DNA of 64,000 bases from CAWIDU01 sp963835055 (GCA_963835055.1 CAWIDU010000001.1:310001-374000), one strand, 5' to 3'. Positions 35,327-44,028 are shown, counted from the stretch's first letter. Numbers and translations are program-made. The notes: generated by a model from the sequence alone, not told the origin.

Positions 35327-36184
35327 ATGAAAGGTGGCAAACGACCTCCTGGCTACACGATTATCGAGGTCATGATTGTCCTAGCGATTTCCGGAGTGAT
35401 GTTCCTGATCGCGGCGACTTTCATCAGCGGTAAACAAGAGCGCACAGCCTTCACGGCCGGCGTCAACGACATGGCTTCTAATATCCAAGATACTATCGAG
35501 CAGGTGACTGACGGCCAGTACAGCGACATTCCGCTGACTTGTACGGCGGGGACTAGCAGCTACCCGACGTTCAGCGCGGTGGCAAATTCGCAGCAGGGCA
35601 CCCAATACGGATGCGTCTTCCTCGGTAAATTCTTTCATTTTGCCGGTGGTGCGACAGGCACGCCCGGCTCGCCGAAATATGAGATTTTTTCACTGGCCGG
35701 CAATCGATTGACCGGTGCCGGTAATCCAGCAATTAACTTGAGTGACATTTGGCCGGTGCCGATCGCCAGCTCGGATCTTTCACTTGATTTAACCACCCAG
35801 CAAGTCGTGCCGCAGAACCTCGATGTCATAGACGTGACTATAACTTACGGTTCGGCGTCAACTTCGGCGCCGAACTATGGTTTCGGATTCATCCAGAGCC
35901 AGGGCGCGCTGAATAACAGCCCTGGGCTGAATAGCCTGTACGCTCCCGGGGCCCAAACCGTTGGGCTGGTTTATGATTCCGGTCTGACCACTTCGGGGAT
36001 GTCCGAGCCCAGCGCCATCCAGGCCTTCCAAAACCCTATGACCATAGTCGCGCCCGCCACCACGGCCTCCGTCTGCCTGACCGATGGCACTCGTTATGCC
36101 ACGATCGACGTTGGCGCTACCACCGGTAATGGCGACCAACTATCCGCTAATGTCACCTTCAAGGGGACAACGCCATGCTCTTGA
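35327..36184 (+). CDS. Pseudopilin, 285 aa
   Basis: Short leader MKGGKRPPG followed by YTIIEVMIVLAISGVMFLIA, which has the class III signature with Tyr at +1 and Glu5. The large C-terminal domain is beta-rich with three or four Cys. It probably primes or caps the pilus. An extended -10 TGCTATACT (35309-35317) stands 9 bases before the ATG at 35327. It overlaps the next pseudopilin gene by 10 bases. Confidence 0.88.
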   Translation: MKGGKRPPGYTIIEVMIVLAISGVMFLIAATFISGKQERTAFTAGVNDMASNIQDTIEQVTDGQYSDIPLTCTAGTSSYPTFSAVANSQQGTQYGCVFLGKFFHFAGGATGTPGSPKYEIFSLAGNRLTGAGNPAINLSDIWPVPIASSDLSLDLTTQQVVPQNLDVIDVTITYGSASTSAPNYGFGFIQSQGALNNSPGLNSLYAPGAQTVGLVYDSGLTTSGMSEPSAIQAFQNPMTIVAPATTASVCLTDGTRYATIDVGATTGNGDQLSANVTFKGTTPCS

Positions 36185-37482
36185 AATGTCGCAGAGCACT
36201 TAACCAAACCGGGGACACTATCGTCGAGGTCATGGTCGTTCTAGCTGTTCTCGGTCTGGCGTTGGGTATCTCTTACGCCACAGCTAACCGTAGCCTACTA
36301 AATGCCCGTCAGGCTCAAGAAAACTCCACTGCTGCTGAGCTAGACCAGTCCCAAGTAGAGGGCCTAGTCAGTTACGTCGATGCCAACAATAATCCGCCCA
36401 GTTATGACTACTTCTGCTTCGATCCTACCAACAACGTTCAGCAGCTTACCAGCGCTGAGCTGACAGGGGCCACAACCTTTCCGTCGCAGTGCCAGTCTGG
36501 CGTCATACCCTACAGCTTCGTGGTATATAACTGTGACCAACTATATAGTGATGGCACAGTAGGTAATTCTCCCTGTCAGAACGTCGCCCAAGTCAGTAAT
36601 ACCTTCATAGCCGTTGGCAGTTGGGCTGACGTGCTTGGCCAAGGCAATGACACAGTCACGCTAGCTTACCGTATTCATCCGCCATCGGGCTCGGCAGTGG
36701 CGGCGCAGGTTGTGGGGGGTGGAGGCGGTGGCGGTGGAGGTGGTGGAGGTGGCAGCGGCAGCCCGGCCTCGTGGACCTGGTCTCTCACTGGCAACTTCTA
36801 TGACACGAGCGGTGCTCTTGCGTGTGTGGCCGGCGATTCCATTAATAATGAAGACGAGGCGAATTGGGCGCCAGTTGACGAGAACGGCTGTGATCCCCAG
36901 GCCAAAGCCGGCGAGAAGTCTCCAGATCTATGCTATGGTTTTACGGACGATGGATTGCACTCGGCCAATACTTTCCAGCCCGGTAATTTCATGTATGCCC
37001 GGCGCGATGTTACCTTCGCCTACAATATTACTAAAGCTGCTCCGGCCGTATACAACTCTGTTAACGGTGGCGATATTGCCACTGCCCAGGGTGCCAAGCT
37101 GACCATCAGGTTTGACCAGTACAAAGGCGCCAACAATACGACGCCGCCAGCCGGCTACGTTTCTACTCAAGACGCTCTAGCCAACGGCACGACTCCGCCG
37201 GCACCGGGCTCGCCCGATTATTCGCCGGCCTATGCCTTCCAGCTATATGTTTACGTGGTTAACAGCGATGGCTCCATCACCCAACAAACGGTTGCCTTAC
37301 TGCAGCCGCCGTCCACTACATCGGCGACCTATCAGATTCAACTTAGCGCCAATGCCAAGGCGCTCCAATTCGCCTGGATTGATAACGAAGAAGATCAGAA
37401 CGGTAATGGTTTATGCACCCCCAATGCCCAGGCCTATGATCCAGACCTGCAAATTAACGAAGTTGACCTATCATCATTATGA
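36175..37482 (+). CDS. Large pseudopilin with polyglycine hinge, 435 aa
   Basis: The leader ends in QTG, followed by DTIVEVMVVLAVLGLALGIS. It has Glu5 but Asp at +1 instead of Phe, a rare residue at the cleavage site. A pilin-like domain up to ~180 is joined by 13 or so consecutive Gly codons (36716-36757) to a C-terminal domain (~200-435) that begins SWTWSLTGNFYDTSGAL and has an acidic WIDNEEDQNGNG calcium-like loop. The second domain may be a tip adhesin. It overlaps its neighbours at both ends. Confidence 0.85.
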   Translation: MLLKCRRALNQTGDTIVEVMVVLAVLGLALGISYATANRSLLNARQAQENSTAAELDQSQVEGLVSYVDANNNPPSYDYFCFDPTNNVQQLTSAELTGATTFPSQCQSGVIPYSFVVYNCDQLYSDGTVGNSPCQNVAQVSNTFIAVGSWADVLGQGNDTVTLAYRIHPPSGSAVAAQVVGGGGGGGGGGGGGSGSPASWTWSLTGNFYDTSGALACVAGDSINNEDEANWAPVDENGCDPQAKAGEKSPDLCYGFTDDGLHSANTFQPGNFMYARRDVTFAYNITKAAPAVYNSVNGGDIATAQGAKLTIRFDQYKGANNTTPPAGYVSTQDALANGTTPPAPGSPDYSPAYAFQLYVYVVNSDGSITQQTVALLQPPSTTSATYQIQLSANAKALQFAWIDNEEDQNGNGLCTPNAQAYDPDLQINEVDLSSL

Positions 37483-38159
37483 AAACCAAACAAAATCACC
37501 TAGAGCAAGACGGCTTCACAATTATCGAGCTGATGATCGCGACGGCCGTCTTGTCGACGATCATATTGCTGGCCACGGTGATTATGACCAGCATTGGCAG
37601 CCTCTACTCCAAAGGCGTTAACCAAGCCCGCATCCAGGACGCGACTCGTACCATTACTGACCAAGTGGCCCAGGATCTGAAACTAAATGGTAGCAGCCCA
37701 AATAGTGAATCAGGCCCCGGTGGCGCAATATCAATTACGGTTCACTCCTTTTGTATCGGCAGTGGCGTGCGTTACTCCTACGTGCTAAATACCAAGATTG
37801 GTAGCGGCAAAGACACTAATGGCGCCCAAAATTCGCCGCACGTCCTGTGGCGTGACAATAACTCTAATAACACCGACGTTGTCTCTGGTGCTAGTGGTGA
37901 CTGTCAACCAATCGACGTCACTCAGCCCGACCTGTCAGCTGATACGGGCGGTATTGAGTTGATGTCGCCCAACTCGCGGCTGACTGATTTTACGGTTAGC
38001 AGCACATCACCTTATAGCGTGTCGGTCGGCTTGGCTTACGGTGATTTCGACCTATTAAATCTGAATGGCGCTAACACAACATGCAAAGGCAACACCGGCG
38101 ATCAGTTTTGCGCCACCGCTAGCTTAGCGACAACCGTTGTTCAGCGGATGATCAATTAG
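37479..38159 (+). CDS. Pseudopilin (PilW/PulJ-like), 226 aa
   Basis: Leader MKTKQNHLEQDG, then FTIIELMIATAVLSTIILLA with Glu5 and an Ala-rich second half typical of PilW/PulJ minor pilins. The helix continues to QARIQDATRTITDQVAQDL. The C-terminal domain has Cys pairs. The start overlaps the stop of the polyglycine pseudopilin (ATGA-like). Inferred minor pilin in a priming complex. Confidence 0.87.
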   Translation: MKTKQNHLEQDGFTIIELMIATAVLSTIILLATVIMTSIGSLYSKGVNQARIQDATRTITDQVAQDLKLNGSSPNSESGPGGAISITVHSFCIGSGVRYSYVLNTKIGSGKDTNGAQNSPHVLWRDNNSNNTDVVSGASGDCQPIDVTQPDLSADTGGIELMSPNSRLTDFTVSSTSPYSVSVGLAYGDFDLLNLNGANTTCKGNTGDQFCATASLATTVVQRMIN

Positions 38160-38172
38160 GAGTAAAATGTAA

Positions 38173-39297
38173 ATGTTTATGACGAAAAGAAATAGACTCC
38201 AAAACGATGAACGCGGTTTCGCTTCGCTGGTCATCGCCCTAATCTTGATTATCGTCCTGGCGCTGTTGACCGTCGCTTTCGCCCAGCTGGCCCGCCGCGA
38301 GCAGCAAAGCGCCCTCGACAAACAATTGGCCGTTCAGGCCAATTACGCCGCCGAAAGTGGTATCAACGACGTTGTTAGTGACCTATCAGCTATTCAGACT
38401 GACATCGACAACAACGTTACAATACCTTCTAATCAATGTTTGGGCGAGGCTACTTCAGCCAATCCCAGGAACCCTATCGCTAGCGGTTCTTCGGTGGTCC
38501 TCAATGGCCAGATCGACAGCGTCAACGGCGTGTCCTACAGCTGCGTACTGCTCAATCTCAACCCGCCTTTTTTGAAGAAAGCGCTAAGCAAAGATAATGG
38601 CTGGACGACGACTTTTGCGACCACTGGCGCCGGTGCATTAAATAGCTTAACGTTTGCCTGGAGCAGTGCCGACGCCACGCCACGGGTGAATTTACGGACG
38701 GATACCCAGCTACCACCGTATGGTTCATGGACTTCACCAGCTGTCCTGCAAGTCAACGTCACGCCGATAACGGCTGTTGATCGCCAATCGCTAATTTCTA
38801 ATACCTTTACTGATTATATGTTCCCCGAAAACGGCGGTGGCAGCGTGGCCTACAACCCTAGCGCCCAAGCGCCATTGACAACCGCCAGCTGCAACGCCGG
38901 TACCTGCAGCGTGACGATAAATGGTTTGCCCGGCGTCGCTGGGGCGCCGTTCTTGGTGCACGTTTATGATTATTATGACGACTCGAACGTGACCATTACG
39001 GCCAACAATGGCGCGCTCGACTTCGTCGGCGGGCAGGCTTTCATAGATGTTACTGGCGTCGCCAAAGACGTTTTGAAGCGCCTGCAAGTCAGCTATCCGC
39101 TAACCAATAATGGTTTGACGAACTACGCCCTACAAGCCGACAACATTTGCAAGCGTATCGAGACCGCTCCTAACGAGACCGACCCGAGTGGCGCTGCCGT
39201 TGGAGGCACTACCTACGGCCCAATCTCGGGTGCCCCAGCCGATACCGGCCAGTGTGGCTTGGGCAGTGTTGGGTTGCCGGCTGGCAGCACCAACTAG
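38173..39297 (+). CDS. PilX-like pilus-associated protein, 374 aa
   Basis: The N-terminus NDERGFASLVIALILIIVLALLT (as RGFASLVIAL plus a long helix) followed by FAQLARREQQSALDKQLAVQ and NYAAESGINDV is the PilX/GspK-type arrangement, in which Glu5 is missing. The C-terminal ~300 residues form a secreted domain with several Cys and a DYYDDSNV acidic patch. Last gene of the pilus locus, convergent with xer (7 bases between stops). Confidence 0.85.
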   Translation: MFMTKRNRLQNDERGFASLVIALILIIVLALLTVAFAQLARREQQSALDKQLAVQANYAAESGINDVVSDLSAIQTDIDNNVTIPSNQCLGEATSANPRNPIASGSSVVLNGQIDSVNGVSYSCVLLNLNPPFLKKALSKDNGWTTTFATTGAGALNSLTFAWSSADATPRVNLRTDTQLPPYGSWTSPAVLQVNVTPITAVDRQSLISNTFTDYMFPENGGGSVAYNPSAQAPLTTASCNAGTCSVTINGLPGVAGAPFLVHVYDYYDDSNVTITANNGALDFVGGQAFIDVTGVAKDVLKRLQVSYPLTNNGLTNYALQADNICKRIETAPNETDPSGAAVGGTTYGPISGAPADTGQCGLGSVGLPAGSTN

Positions 39298-39304
39298 CGG
39301 TTGT

Positions 39305-40219
39305 TCACTCAACGTGTCGATGGAACTTTTCATGCACCGACTTGAGGTGCGGGTCGGTAATGTGCGTATAAATTTGCGTGGTGGCGATGTTGCTGTGGCC
39401 GAGCAGGGCCTGGACCGACCGCAAATCAGCGCCGTTCATTAATAAGTCGGTCGCGAAGGAATGTCTTAGGGTGTGCGGACTGACGTGTTTGGTGATGCCG
39501 GCCAGGCGGGCGTAGCGGGCGACTAGCCGCTGCACGCTGCGAGCCGTCAAACGATGAAAATTACCGCTGAGATCAACCTGCTTGCTGCCGCTGTAGCGGA
39601 CGAACAGCGGCCGGGCCGTGTCCTGGCGCTTGCCGAGGTAATGCTCGACCCACTTGGCAGCCTCCGGACTGATGAAAATCGGCCGGTCTTTCTGGCCCTT
39701 GCCACGGACCGTGAACTCCCGCCGCTTCAGGTTGATGCTGCCACGGTCGAGGTTGACCAGCTCGCTAACGCGCAGCCCCGAGCTGAATAGTAGTTCCAGG
39801 ATGGCCCGGTCGCGCAGCCCGGCGTCGCTGTTGATATCCGGCTCGTCGAACAGCCGCTCCAATTCTTCTTCGTTCAAGAAAGTGACTTCGTGCCGCCGCG
39901 TCCGCGACAATTCAATCTTGTCGGCCGTCAGGGCAGGGATGTCACGCTTGGCGCAGAATTTCAGGAAGCTGCGCAAGGCGATCAAATGATAATTTTGCGT
40001 CAATTGCCCGAGCTCGTCAGAGGTGTTAGTGCCCAGCCGGTTTAGCCATAGCCGCCACTTGCGAATCAGCTCGGCGTCGATGTCGCTGACTTTTATATCA
40101 CCGGCGAAATCAACCAATCGAGTCAAATAATGGTCGTAATTGGCGATGGTTTTCTGCGAGCGGTTCTGCTCGATTTCCAAGTACTCCAGAAAATCAGTTT
40201 TGGCTTTGGCGAAGAGCAT
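39305..40219 (-). CDS. xerA: Xer-type tyrosine recombinase
   Basis: Site-specific recombinase (304 aa) with an N-terminal SAM-like DNA-binding domain (FLEYLEIEQNRSQKTIANYD) and catalytic domain. Active-site residues are Arg in SSGLRVSELV, Lys in RGKGQKDR, HxxR in SPHTLRHSFATD, His in LLGHSNIATTQ and the nucleophile Tyr in IYTHITD. It probably resolves chromosome dimers together with the FtsK at the left end. The ATG at 40219 is 6 bases after TACAAT (40231-40226, minus). Single-gene Xer systems are usual in reduced genomes; the xerA symbol is tentative. Confidence 0.92.
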   Translation of the reverse strand: MLFAKAKTDFLEYLEIEQNRSQKTIANYDHYLTRLVDFAGDIKVSDIDAELIRKWRLWLNRLGTNTSDELGQLTQNYHLIALRSFLKFCAKRDIPALTADKIELSRTRRHEVTFLNEEELERLFDEPDINSDAGLRDRAILELLFSSGLRVSELVNLDRGSINLKRREFTVRGKGQKDRPIFISPEAAKWVEHYLGKRQDTARPLFVRYSGSKQVDLSGNFHRLTARSVQRLVARYARLAGITKHVSPHTLRHSFATDLLMNGADLRSVQALLGHSNIATTQIYTHITDPHLKSVHEKFHRHVE

Positions 40220-40294
40220 AACCACATTGTACGACACGGCCGTCATTTTTGCGCAGGCTAGAGTCCATGACCTTTATTCTAGTCAAAATGTTGT

Positions 40295-40346
40295 TATACC
40301 AAATATGGTATAGCTACCCCTGTTACTTATATAATATATGGTATAG
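40295..40346 (+). promoter_or_regulatory. Operator/promoter region of XRE regulator
   Basis: TATACC, 6 bases, GGTATA (40295-40312) is a perfect inverted repeat. The 11-mer ATATGGTATAG occurs at 40303-40313 and again at 40336-40346. TATAAT (40330-40335) lies between them. Binding of the downstream XRE protein to its own promoter is a natural inference. Confidence 0.6.
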
Positions 40347-40355
40347 TGCTAAACC

Positions 40356-40664
40356 ATGAATGACGATGAGCTCAAGAAATGGCAGGCCAAAACAAGGCGC
40401 CGGTTAGAAGCTGAAATGGCGGCCGCCGAAGCCAACCGGCGCGCTGCCGCCAAGCGCAATCCCAATCGGGCTGAGCACCAACTATTCGTCAAACATTTAA
40501 TTGAAATCCGGCTGGAACGACATCTCACCCAGCAACAACTGGCCAAGCGTGTCGGCATTGGCCAGCCAGCTCTGGCGCGTATCGAAAGCGGCAAGGGCAA
40601 CCCCGGTCTTAATACTTTGCTGGCCATCGCCAAGGCGCTGAACGTCAATCTCATGCTAGAATAG
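40356..40664 (+). CDS. XRE-family helix-turn-helix regulator, 102 aa
   Basis: The N-terminal ~45 residues are a charged Ala/Arg/Lys-rich helix. The C-terminal HTH (LIEIRLERHLTQQQLAKRVG, then QPALARIESGKGNPGLNTLL, residues ~48-100) is a textbook XRE/HigA-type domain. No toxin partner is adjacent: upstream is xer and downstream ndk. It is probably a solitary, self-regulated repressor rather than an antitoxin. The strong half-site repeats upstream support autoregulation. Confidence 0.88.
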   Translation: MNDDELKKWQAKTRRRLEAEMAAAEANRRAAAKRNPNRAEHQLFVKHLIEIRLERHLTQQQLAKRVGIGQPALARIESGKGNPGLNTLLAIAKALNVNLMLE

Positions 40665-40685
40665 AAGGAGTAAATAGGACCTCAC

Positions 40686-41234
40686 ATGGAACAAACCCTC
40701 ATTATTTTCAAGCCTGATGCCGTCCAACGGGGCATCGTCGGCGAAATTATCAGCCGTTTCGAGCGCGCCGGCTTCAAAATCGTGGCTGCCAAAATGCTGC
40801 AGCCCGATCATGACCACTACGTCGAACATTACGAGGGCATCGGCACGCTGAAGACCCGCAAAGGCGACGAAATTTTTAACGACACCGTCGCTGGCATGCA
40901 AGCCGGCCCAGTCATTGCGCTGATACTCGAAGGTGTCGAAGCCGTCGAGACAGTCCGCAAAATGATCGGCGATACCGAACCACGCAGCGCCTTACCCGGC
41001 ACTATCAGCGGTGACTACGCCCATGTGACCTACGGCCAGGTTTCTGGCAGCGGCCGCGGGCTGGCCAATATCATCCACGCTTCGGCCGACTCCGAAGAGG
41101 CTAAGCGAGAAATCGCTCACTGGTTCAAGCCTGAGCGAAATCGTCAGACTACGACAGCGACACACGAGCAGTTCACCCAACCCGAAGAAGTCGCTAGCCC
41201 CCATAGTTCAATGGATAAAATAGCTCCGTCCTAA
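40686..41234 (+). CDS. ndk: Nucleoside diphosphate kinase (3' end probably frameshifted)
   Basis: NDK transfers phosphate between nucleoside di- and triphosphates through a phospho-His. It has TLIIFKPDAVQRGIVGEII at the start and the active-site region IIHASADSEEAKREIAHWF, with the catalytic His in NIIHASA. As written, the frame runs to 41234, inside tRNA-Arg, giving 182 aa and an odd tail (RQTTTATHEQFTQPEEV). Another frame over 41125-41197 reads DYDSDTRAVHPTRRSR and stops at TAG 41195-41197, right at the tRNA start. Since nearby genes carry indels, the true end is probably 41197. Confidence 0.9.
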   Translation: MEQTLIIFKPDAVQRGIVGEIISRFERAGFKIVAAKMLQPDHDHYVEHYEGIGTLKTRKGDEIFNDTVAGMQAGPVIALILEGVEAVETVRKMIGDTEPRSALPGTISGDYAHVTYGQVSGSGRGLANIIHASADSEEAKREIAHWFKPERNRQTTTATHEQFTQPEEVASPHSSMDKIAPS

Positions 41235-41271
41235 GGAGAAGCTGGAGGTTCGAATCCGTTCGGGGGCACCA
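41197..41271 (+). tRNA. tRNA-Arg (CCT)
   Basis: Cloverleaf with D-arm AGTTCAATGGATAAAAT, anticodon loop GTCCTAA (anticodon CCT), T-loop GGTTCGAATCC, acceptor GCCCCC/GGGGGC and encoded CCA. One A-C mismatch at acceptor position 7 and one T-stem mismatch may be sequence errors, as this stretch shows indels. It overlaps the ndk frame as assembled. Confidence 0.9.
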
Positions 41272-41301
41272 CATCAGTTAAATTACTGATACAATATGCT
41301 T

Positions 41302-41895
41302 ATGGCTGAAACACAAACACTAACAACACCCAAAGTACTTTGAAGATCAGTTTGATGACGAAGAAGTGCTGTTTGTCTTCCACAAGCACCCTATAGTGAT
41401 GCGCAAGGGTCTGGTCCTCGGCTTGCTTGGTCCGCTGGCAGGCGTTTTGCCGGCAGCTGTTCAATCCCAGTGGGCTTCGGTCTGTTTTTTGGTGGCTTGG
41501 CCGTTGGTTATCACTGGCGGTCTGATAGTATTTACGCCGAGCTGGATCGGCTGGCACTTTAGCGTATTCATCGTGACCGATCAGCGGTTAATCCAGATCA
41601 CCCAAAAGGGGTTATTCCACCGAGCGGTCGCCGATATTGGCCTAGCGCAAATCCAGTCGGTTAATTATGAAGTTTCTGGTCTGCAGGAAACACTGCTAGG
41701 ATTTGGTACAATAAAGATGCAGACATACGTGGGGGATTTGGTGATTCGCGACGTGCATCACCCGGCTCAACATTCAGAAACAGATCCTCGGTATTCTGCG
41801 CGACGAAGGAGTTACCATCAACCCTTATCCGGCCGCCAACTCCCGGCCGTCCGCCCAAGCGCATGAAGAAATTGAAGAAGCCGAAGCGACCTAGC
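41302..41895 (+). CDS. Membrane PH-domain protein (frameshifted in this assembly)
   Basis: It starts MAETQTLTTP at 41302, 6 bases after the extended -10 TGaTACAAT. An extra A near 41331 shifts the frame; the next frame reads KYFEDQFDDEEVLFVFHKHP. Two membrane helices (~LVLGLLGPLAGVLPAA and WPLVITGGLIVF) are followed by a bPH_2-type domain (FIVTDQRLIQITQKGLF, VADIGLAQIQSVNYE). A second shift near 41766 leads to DEGVTINPYPAANSRPS and a Glu-rich end at TAG 41893-41895. Function unknown; this class often sits next to membrane or protein-quality genes, here the foldase. Confidence 0.75.
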
Positions 41896-42940
41896 CTCCA
41901 GCGCCTCAAACAGCCCGAAACAGCCGACCGAAGAGAAGGTCAGCGAGGCGTTGAGCGCTGTGCCGCGCATTACCAACGAAACGGTGGCCGAGCACCGCGA
42001 GGAAGTCCTCAGCAGCGCCCGCAAGTATATTTACCCTTTGCGCCACTCCAAGCACAAGCTGGTGCGGATTTCCGTCGGTCTGCTGGCCGCCGCCCTGGTT
42101 GTCTTCTTCGTTTACTCTGGTCTGGAGCTGTACAGATTCCAGACCACCTCCGGCTTTATGTACGGCGTGACACGTGTCGTGCCATTTCCGGTGGCCAAGG
42201 CCGGACCCAGCTGGGTCAGTTACGAATCCTACCTCTTCGAACTGCGGCGCAACATGCACTATTACACCACCCAGCAACAGGTTGATTTTTCCAGTGCCAG
42301 CGGCCAAGCCCAGTTGAAACGCATCAAGCAACAAGTCATGGCTCAAGTTATTCAAGACGCTTACGTCAAACAACTGGCCAGCCAGTATCACGTTTCGGTC
42401 AGCGACCAAGCCGTCGATACTCAAGTGACGCTGGTACGTAGCCAGAACCGCCTTGGCGACAGCGACCGCGTATTCCGCGAAGTACTCGACGAGTTCTGGG
42501 GCTGGGACGAGAATGATTTCAAGCGCGAACTCAAGCAACAACTCCTGCAACAGGCCGTGGTCGCCAAACTCGACACTGCCACCGACGCCCGCGCCCAGGC
42601 CGCCCTCAAGCAACTAGAAGCTGGGGCTGACTTCGCCACTCTAGCCAGCCAGGTCTCCGACGACGCCAGCACCAAAGCCGCTGGTGGCCAATACCCCAAC
42701 GCTCTCACCCAATCCGACGCCAACGTGGCGCCGGAAATTACTGCCGAACTCTTCCAGCTCAAACCTGGCCAGGTCTCCGGCATCGTCAACACCGGCTACA
42801 CTCTAGAAATCGTCAAGAACATTACTATGACAGGGGACACCATCCAGGCGGCGCACATCCAGTTCACTTTCCATCCAATCACGACCTACACCGCGCCGTT
42901 GCAGGCCAAACACCCGCCACACGACCTCATCAAAGTTTGA
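41863..42940 (+). CDS. PpiC/SurA-type peptidyl-prolyl isomerase, membrane-anchored (one frameshift)
   Basis: It starts MKKLKKPKRPS at 41863, overlapping the PH gene. One indel near 41910-41925 joins it to the frame carrying PTEEKVSEALSAVPRITNET and the rest. A basic region is followed by a membrane helix (LVRISVGLLAAALVVFFVYS), a SurA-N-like helical domain (KQQVMAQVIQDAYVKQLA) and a parvulin domain (KQLEAGADFATLASQVSDDA, then LKPGQVSGIVNTGYTLEIV). It acts outside the membrane as a folding helper for exported proteins, which are numerous in this region. Confidence 0.85.
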
Positions 42941-42956
42941 TTTTTCACCCCTAAAT

Positions 42957-42965
42957 TGCTATGAT
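42957..42965 (+). promoter_or_regulatory. Extended -10 promoter of tRNA-Asp
   Basis: TGCTATGAT lies 17 bases before the mature 5' end of tRNA-Asp, leaving a short 5' leader for RNase P to remove. Confidence 0.5.
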
Positions 42966-42982
42966 TACCCCTGTCTAAACGC

Positions 42983-43060
42983 GGGCTCGTAGTGAAGTTG
43001 GCCTATCACGCCTCCCTGTCACGGAGGAGATCGCCGGTTCGAATCCGGTCGGGCCCGCCA
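42983..43060 (+). tRNA. tRNA-Asp (GTC)
   Basis: Acceptor GGGCTCG pairs with CGGGCCC. The anticodon arm CCTCC-CTGTCAC-GGAGG has anticodon GTC. The T-arm is CCGGTTCGAATCCGG, the discriminator G, and CCA is encoded. 78 bases. Confidence 0.95.
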
Positions 43061-43100
43061 GATTGACTTTTATATCTGTTTTTGTTTTAATATGTAGCCT

Positions 43101-43934
43101 GTGAGTTTACACCCGGACTATCCTGAAGTAGTAAAAGTGGCACTGGCCGCTGATTTATATTGGCAGCATGATTATGAGTTATCACCCCAGTCTTTTCTAG
43201 CAAAGGACATTGGGGAAGAATTTAGCCTCACACGCCGAGATATAGGTTTAATGCGTAATGAAGACGCAGCCACACGTGTAGGCAATATTGTCAGGTCTAT
43301 GGAGGGCGGCGGGACAATTGAACAAGTTCCGGACGGGGAACAAATACCGCCGCTTAATAGTCGGCAGGTTGTAAAAATAGTCGAAGATAGTAGAAGAATA
43401 GCAGGTAGATTATCGCTTCATTTAATGATCATGGGCACACTTAATGGCCTCGCATCCAGAGCGGCTGCAAAGCAAGTGGCTCGGACTGGTAATCCAGATT
43501 ATAGCTGGCCGACTTTTGAAGAGAATTTGGAAGAAATGTATGCTTCAGACTTGCCTTCAGGATACCCGGCCGAGGCTGTAGTTCGTTACAGCACAACAAG
43601 AGTGGCTGAAATTATGCGCCAAGTAGTTTACGCCAGAATGGATGAAAGTAGCGGCCTATTTATGTGTTTGCCAAGTATGTGGTTAAGATCGGAAACTCAC
43701 ACGAGACCGATTTTAGCATTAATACCTAACGTCAAAGTCGGCGATGTATATTCTAAAGACAGGGCTGATGGTCTAGGTCATTTAGGTAAGATAGTCTCGG
43801 CTGAAATTGTCGAGCCAACCAGTTTTGTGTGGGACGATAAGCCGGGTAACTCTAGGACCAAAACTAAAAAACATACAAGGGTATTAAGAGGTTTGGCATC
43901 GGATGGCATAAAGGGTTCAATACCGACCGTTTAG
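43101..43934 (+). CDS. Hypothetical protein, 277 aa
   Basis: No family recognised. It starts at GTG 43101 (SLHPDYPEVVKVALAADLYW), 40 bases after tRNA-Asp. It is soluble and mostly helical in the middle (VVKIVEDSRRIAGRLSLHLM). The C-terminal ~90 residues (LALIPNVKVGDVYSKDRADG ... TKTKKHTRVLRGLASDG) are beta-rich and basic. Codon use is more AT-rich than the neighbouring foldase. A ~40-base repeat follows it and recurs after the next gene, which hints at acquisition as a cassette-like unit downstream of the tRNA. Confidence 0.65.
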   Translation: MSLHPDYPEVVKVALAADLYWQHDYELSPQSFLAKDIGEEFSLTRRDIGLMRNEDAATRVGNIVRSMEGGGTIEQVPDGEQIPPLNSRQVVKIVEDSRRIAGRLSLHLMIMGTLNGLASRAAAKQVARTGNPDYSWPTFEENLEEMYASDLPSGYPAEAVVRYSTTRVAEIMRQVVYARMDESSGLFMCLPSMWLRSETHTRPILALIPNVKVGDVYSKDRADGLGHLGKIVSAEIVEPTSFVWDDKPGNSRTKTKKHTRVLRGLASDGIKGSIPTV

Positions 43935-43958
43935 GCTACTTCCAAAGTTTATAGACTG

Positions 43959-43997
43959 AAATAGTTCCACCTCTTCCACCACGGCGCGCCACGTTGA
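43959..43997 (+). repeat. Short direct repeat, copy A
   Basis: It contains AAATAGTTCCA, 6 bases, CCACCACGGC and then GCGCCAC. The same two blocks in the same order follow the next gene (copy B). It encloses the palindrome GGCGCGCC. Confidence 0.5.
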
Positions 43998-44028
43998 CTA
44001 AATAATACTTTTGTGGTACCATTTTTTT

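Noticed and set aside
36716..36757. Simple-sequence repeat or CRISPR-like tract
   Set aside because: It is a run of Gly codons (mixed GGT, GGC, GGA) inside a pseudopilin frame, without spacers.
40356..40664. Antitoxin of a toxin-antitoxin pair
   Set aside because: No toxin-like gene is adjacent: xer lies upstream on the other strand and ndk downstream.
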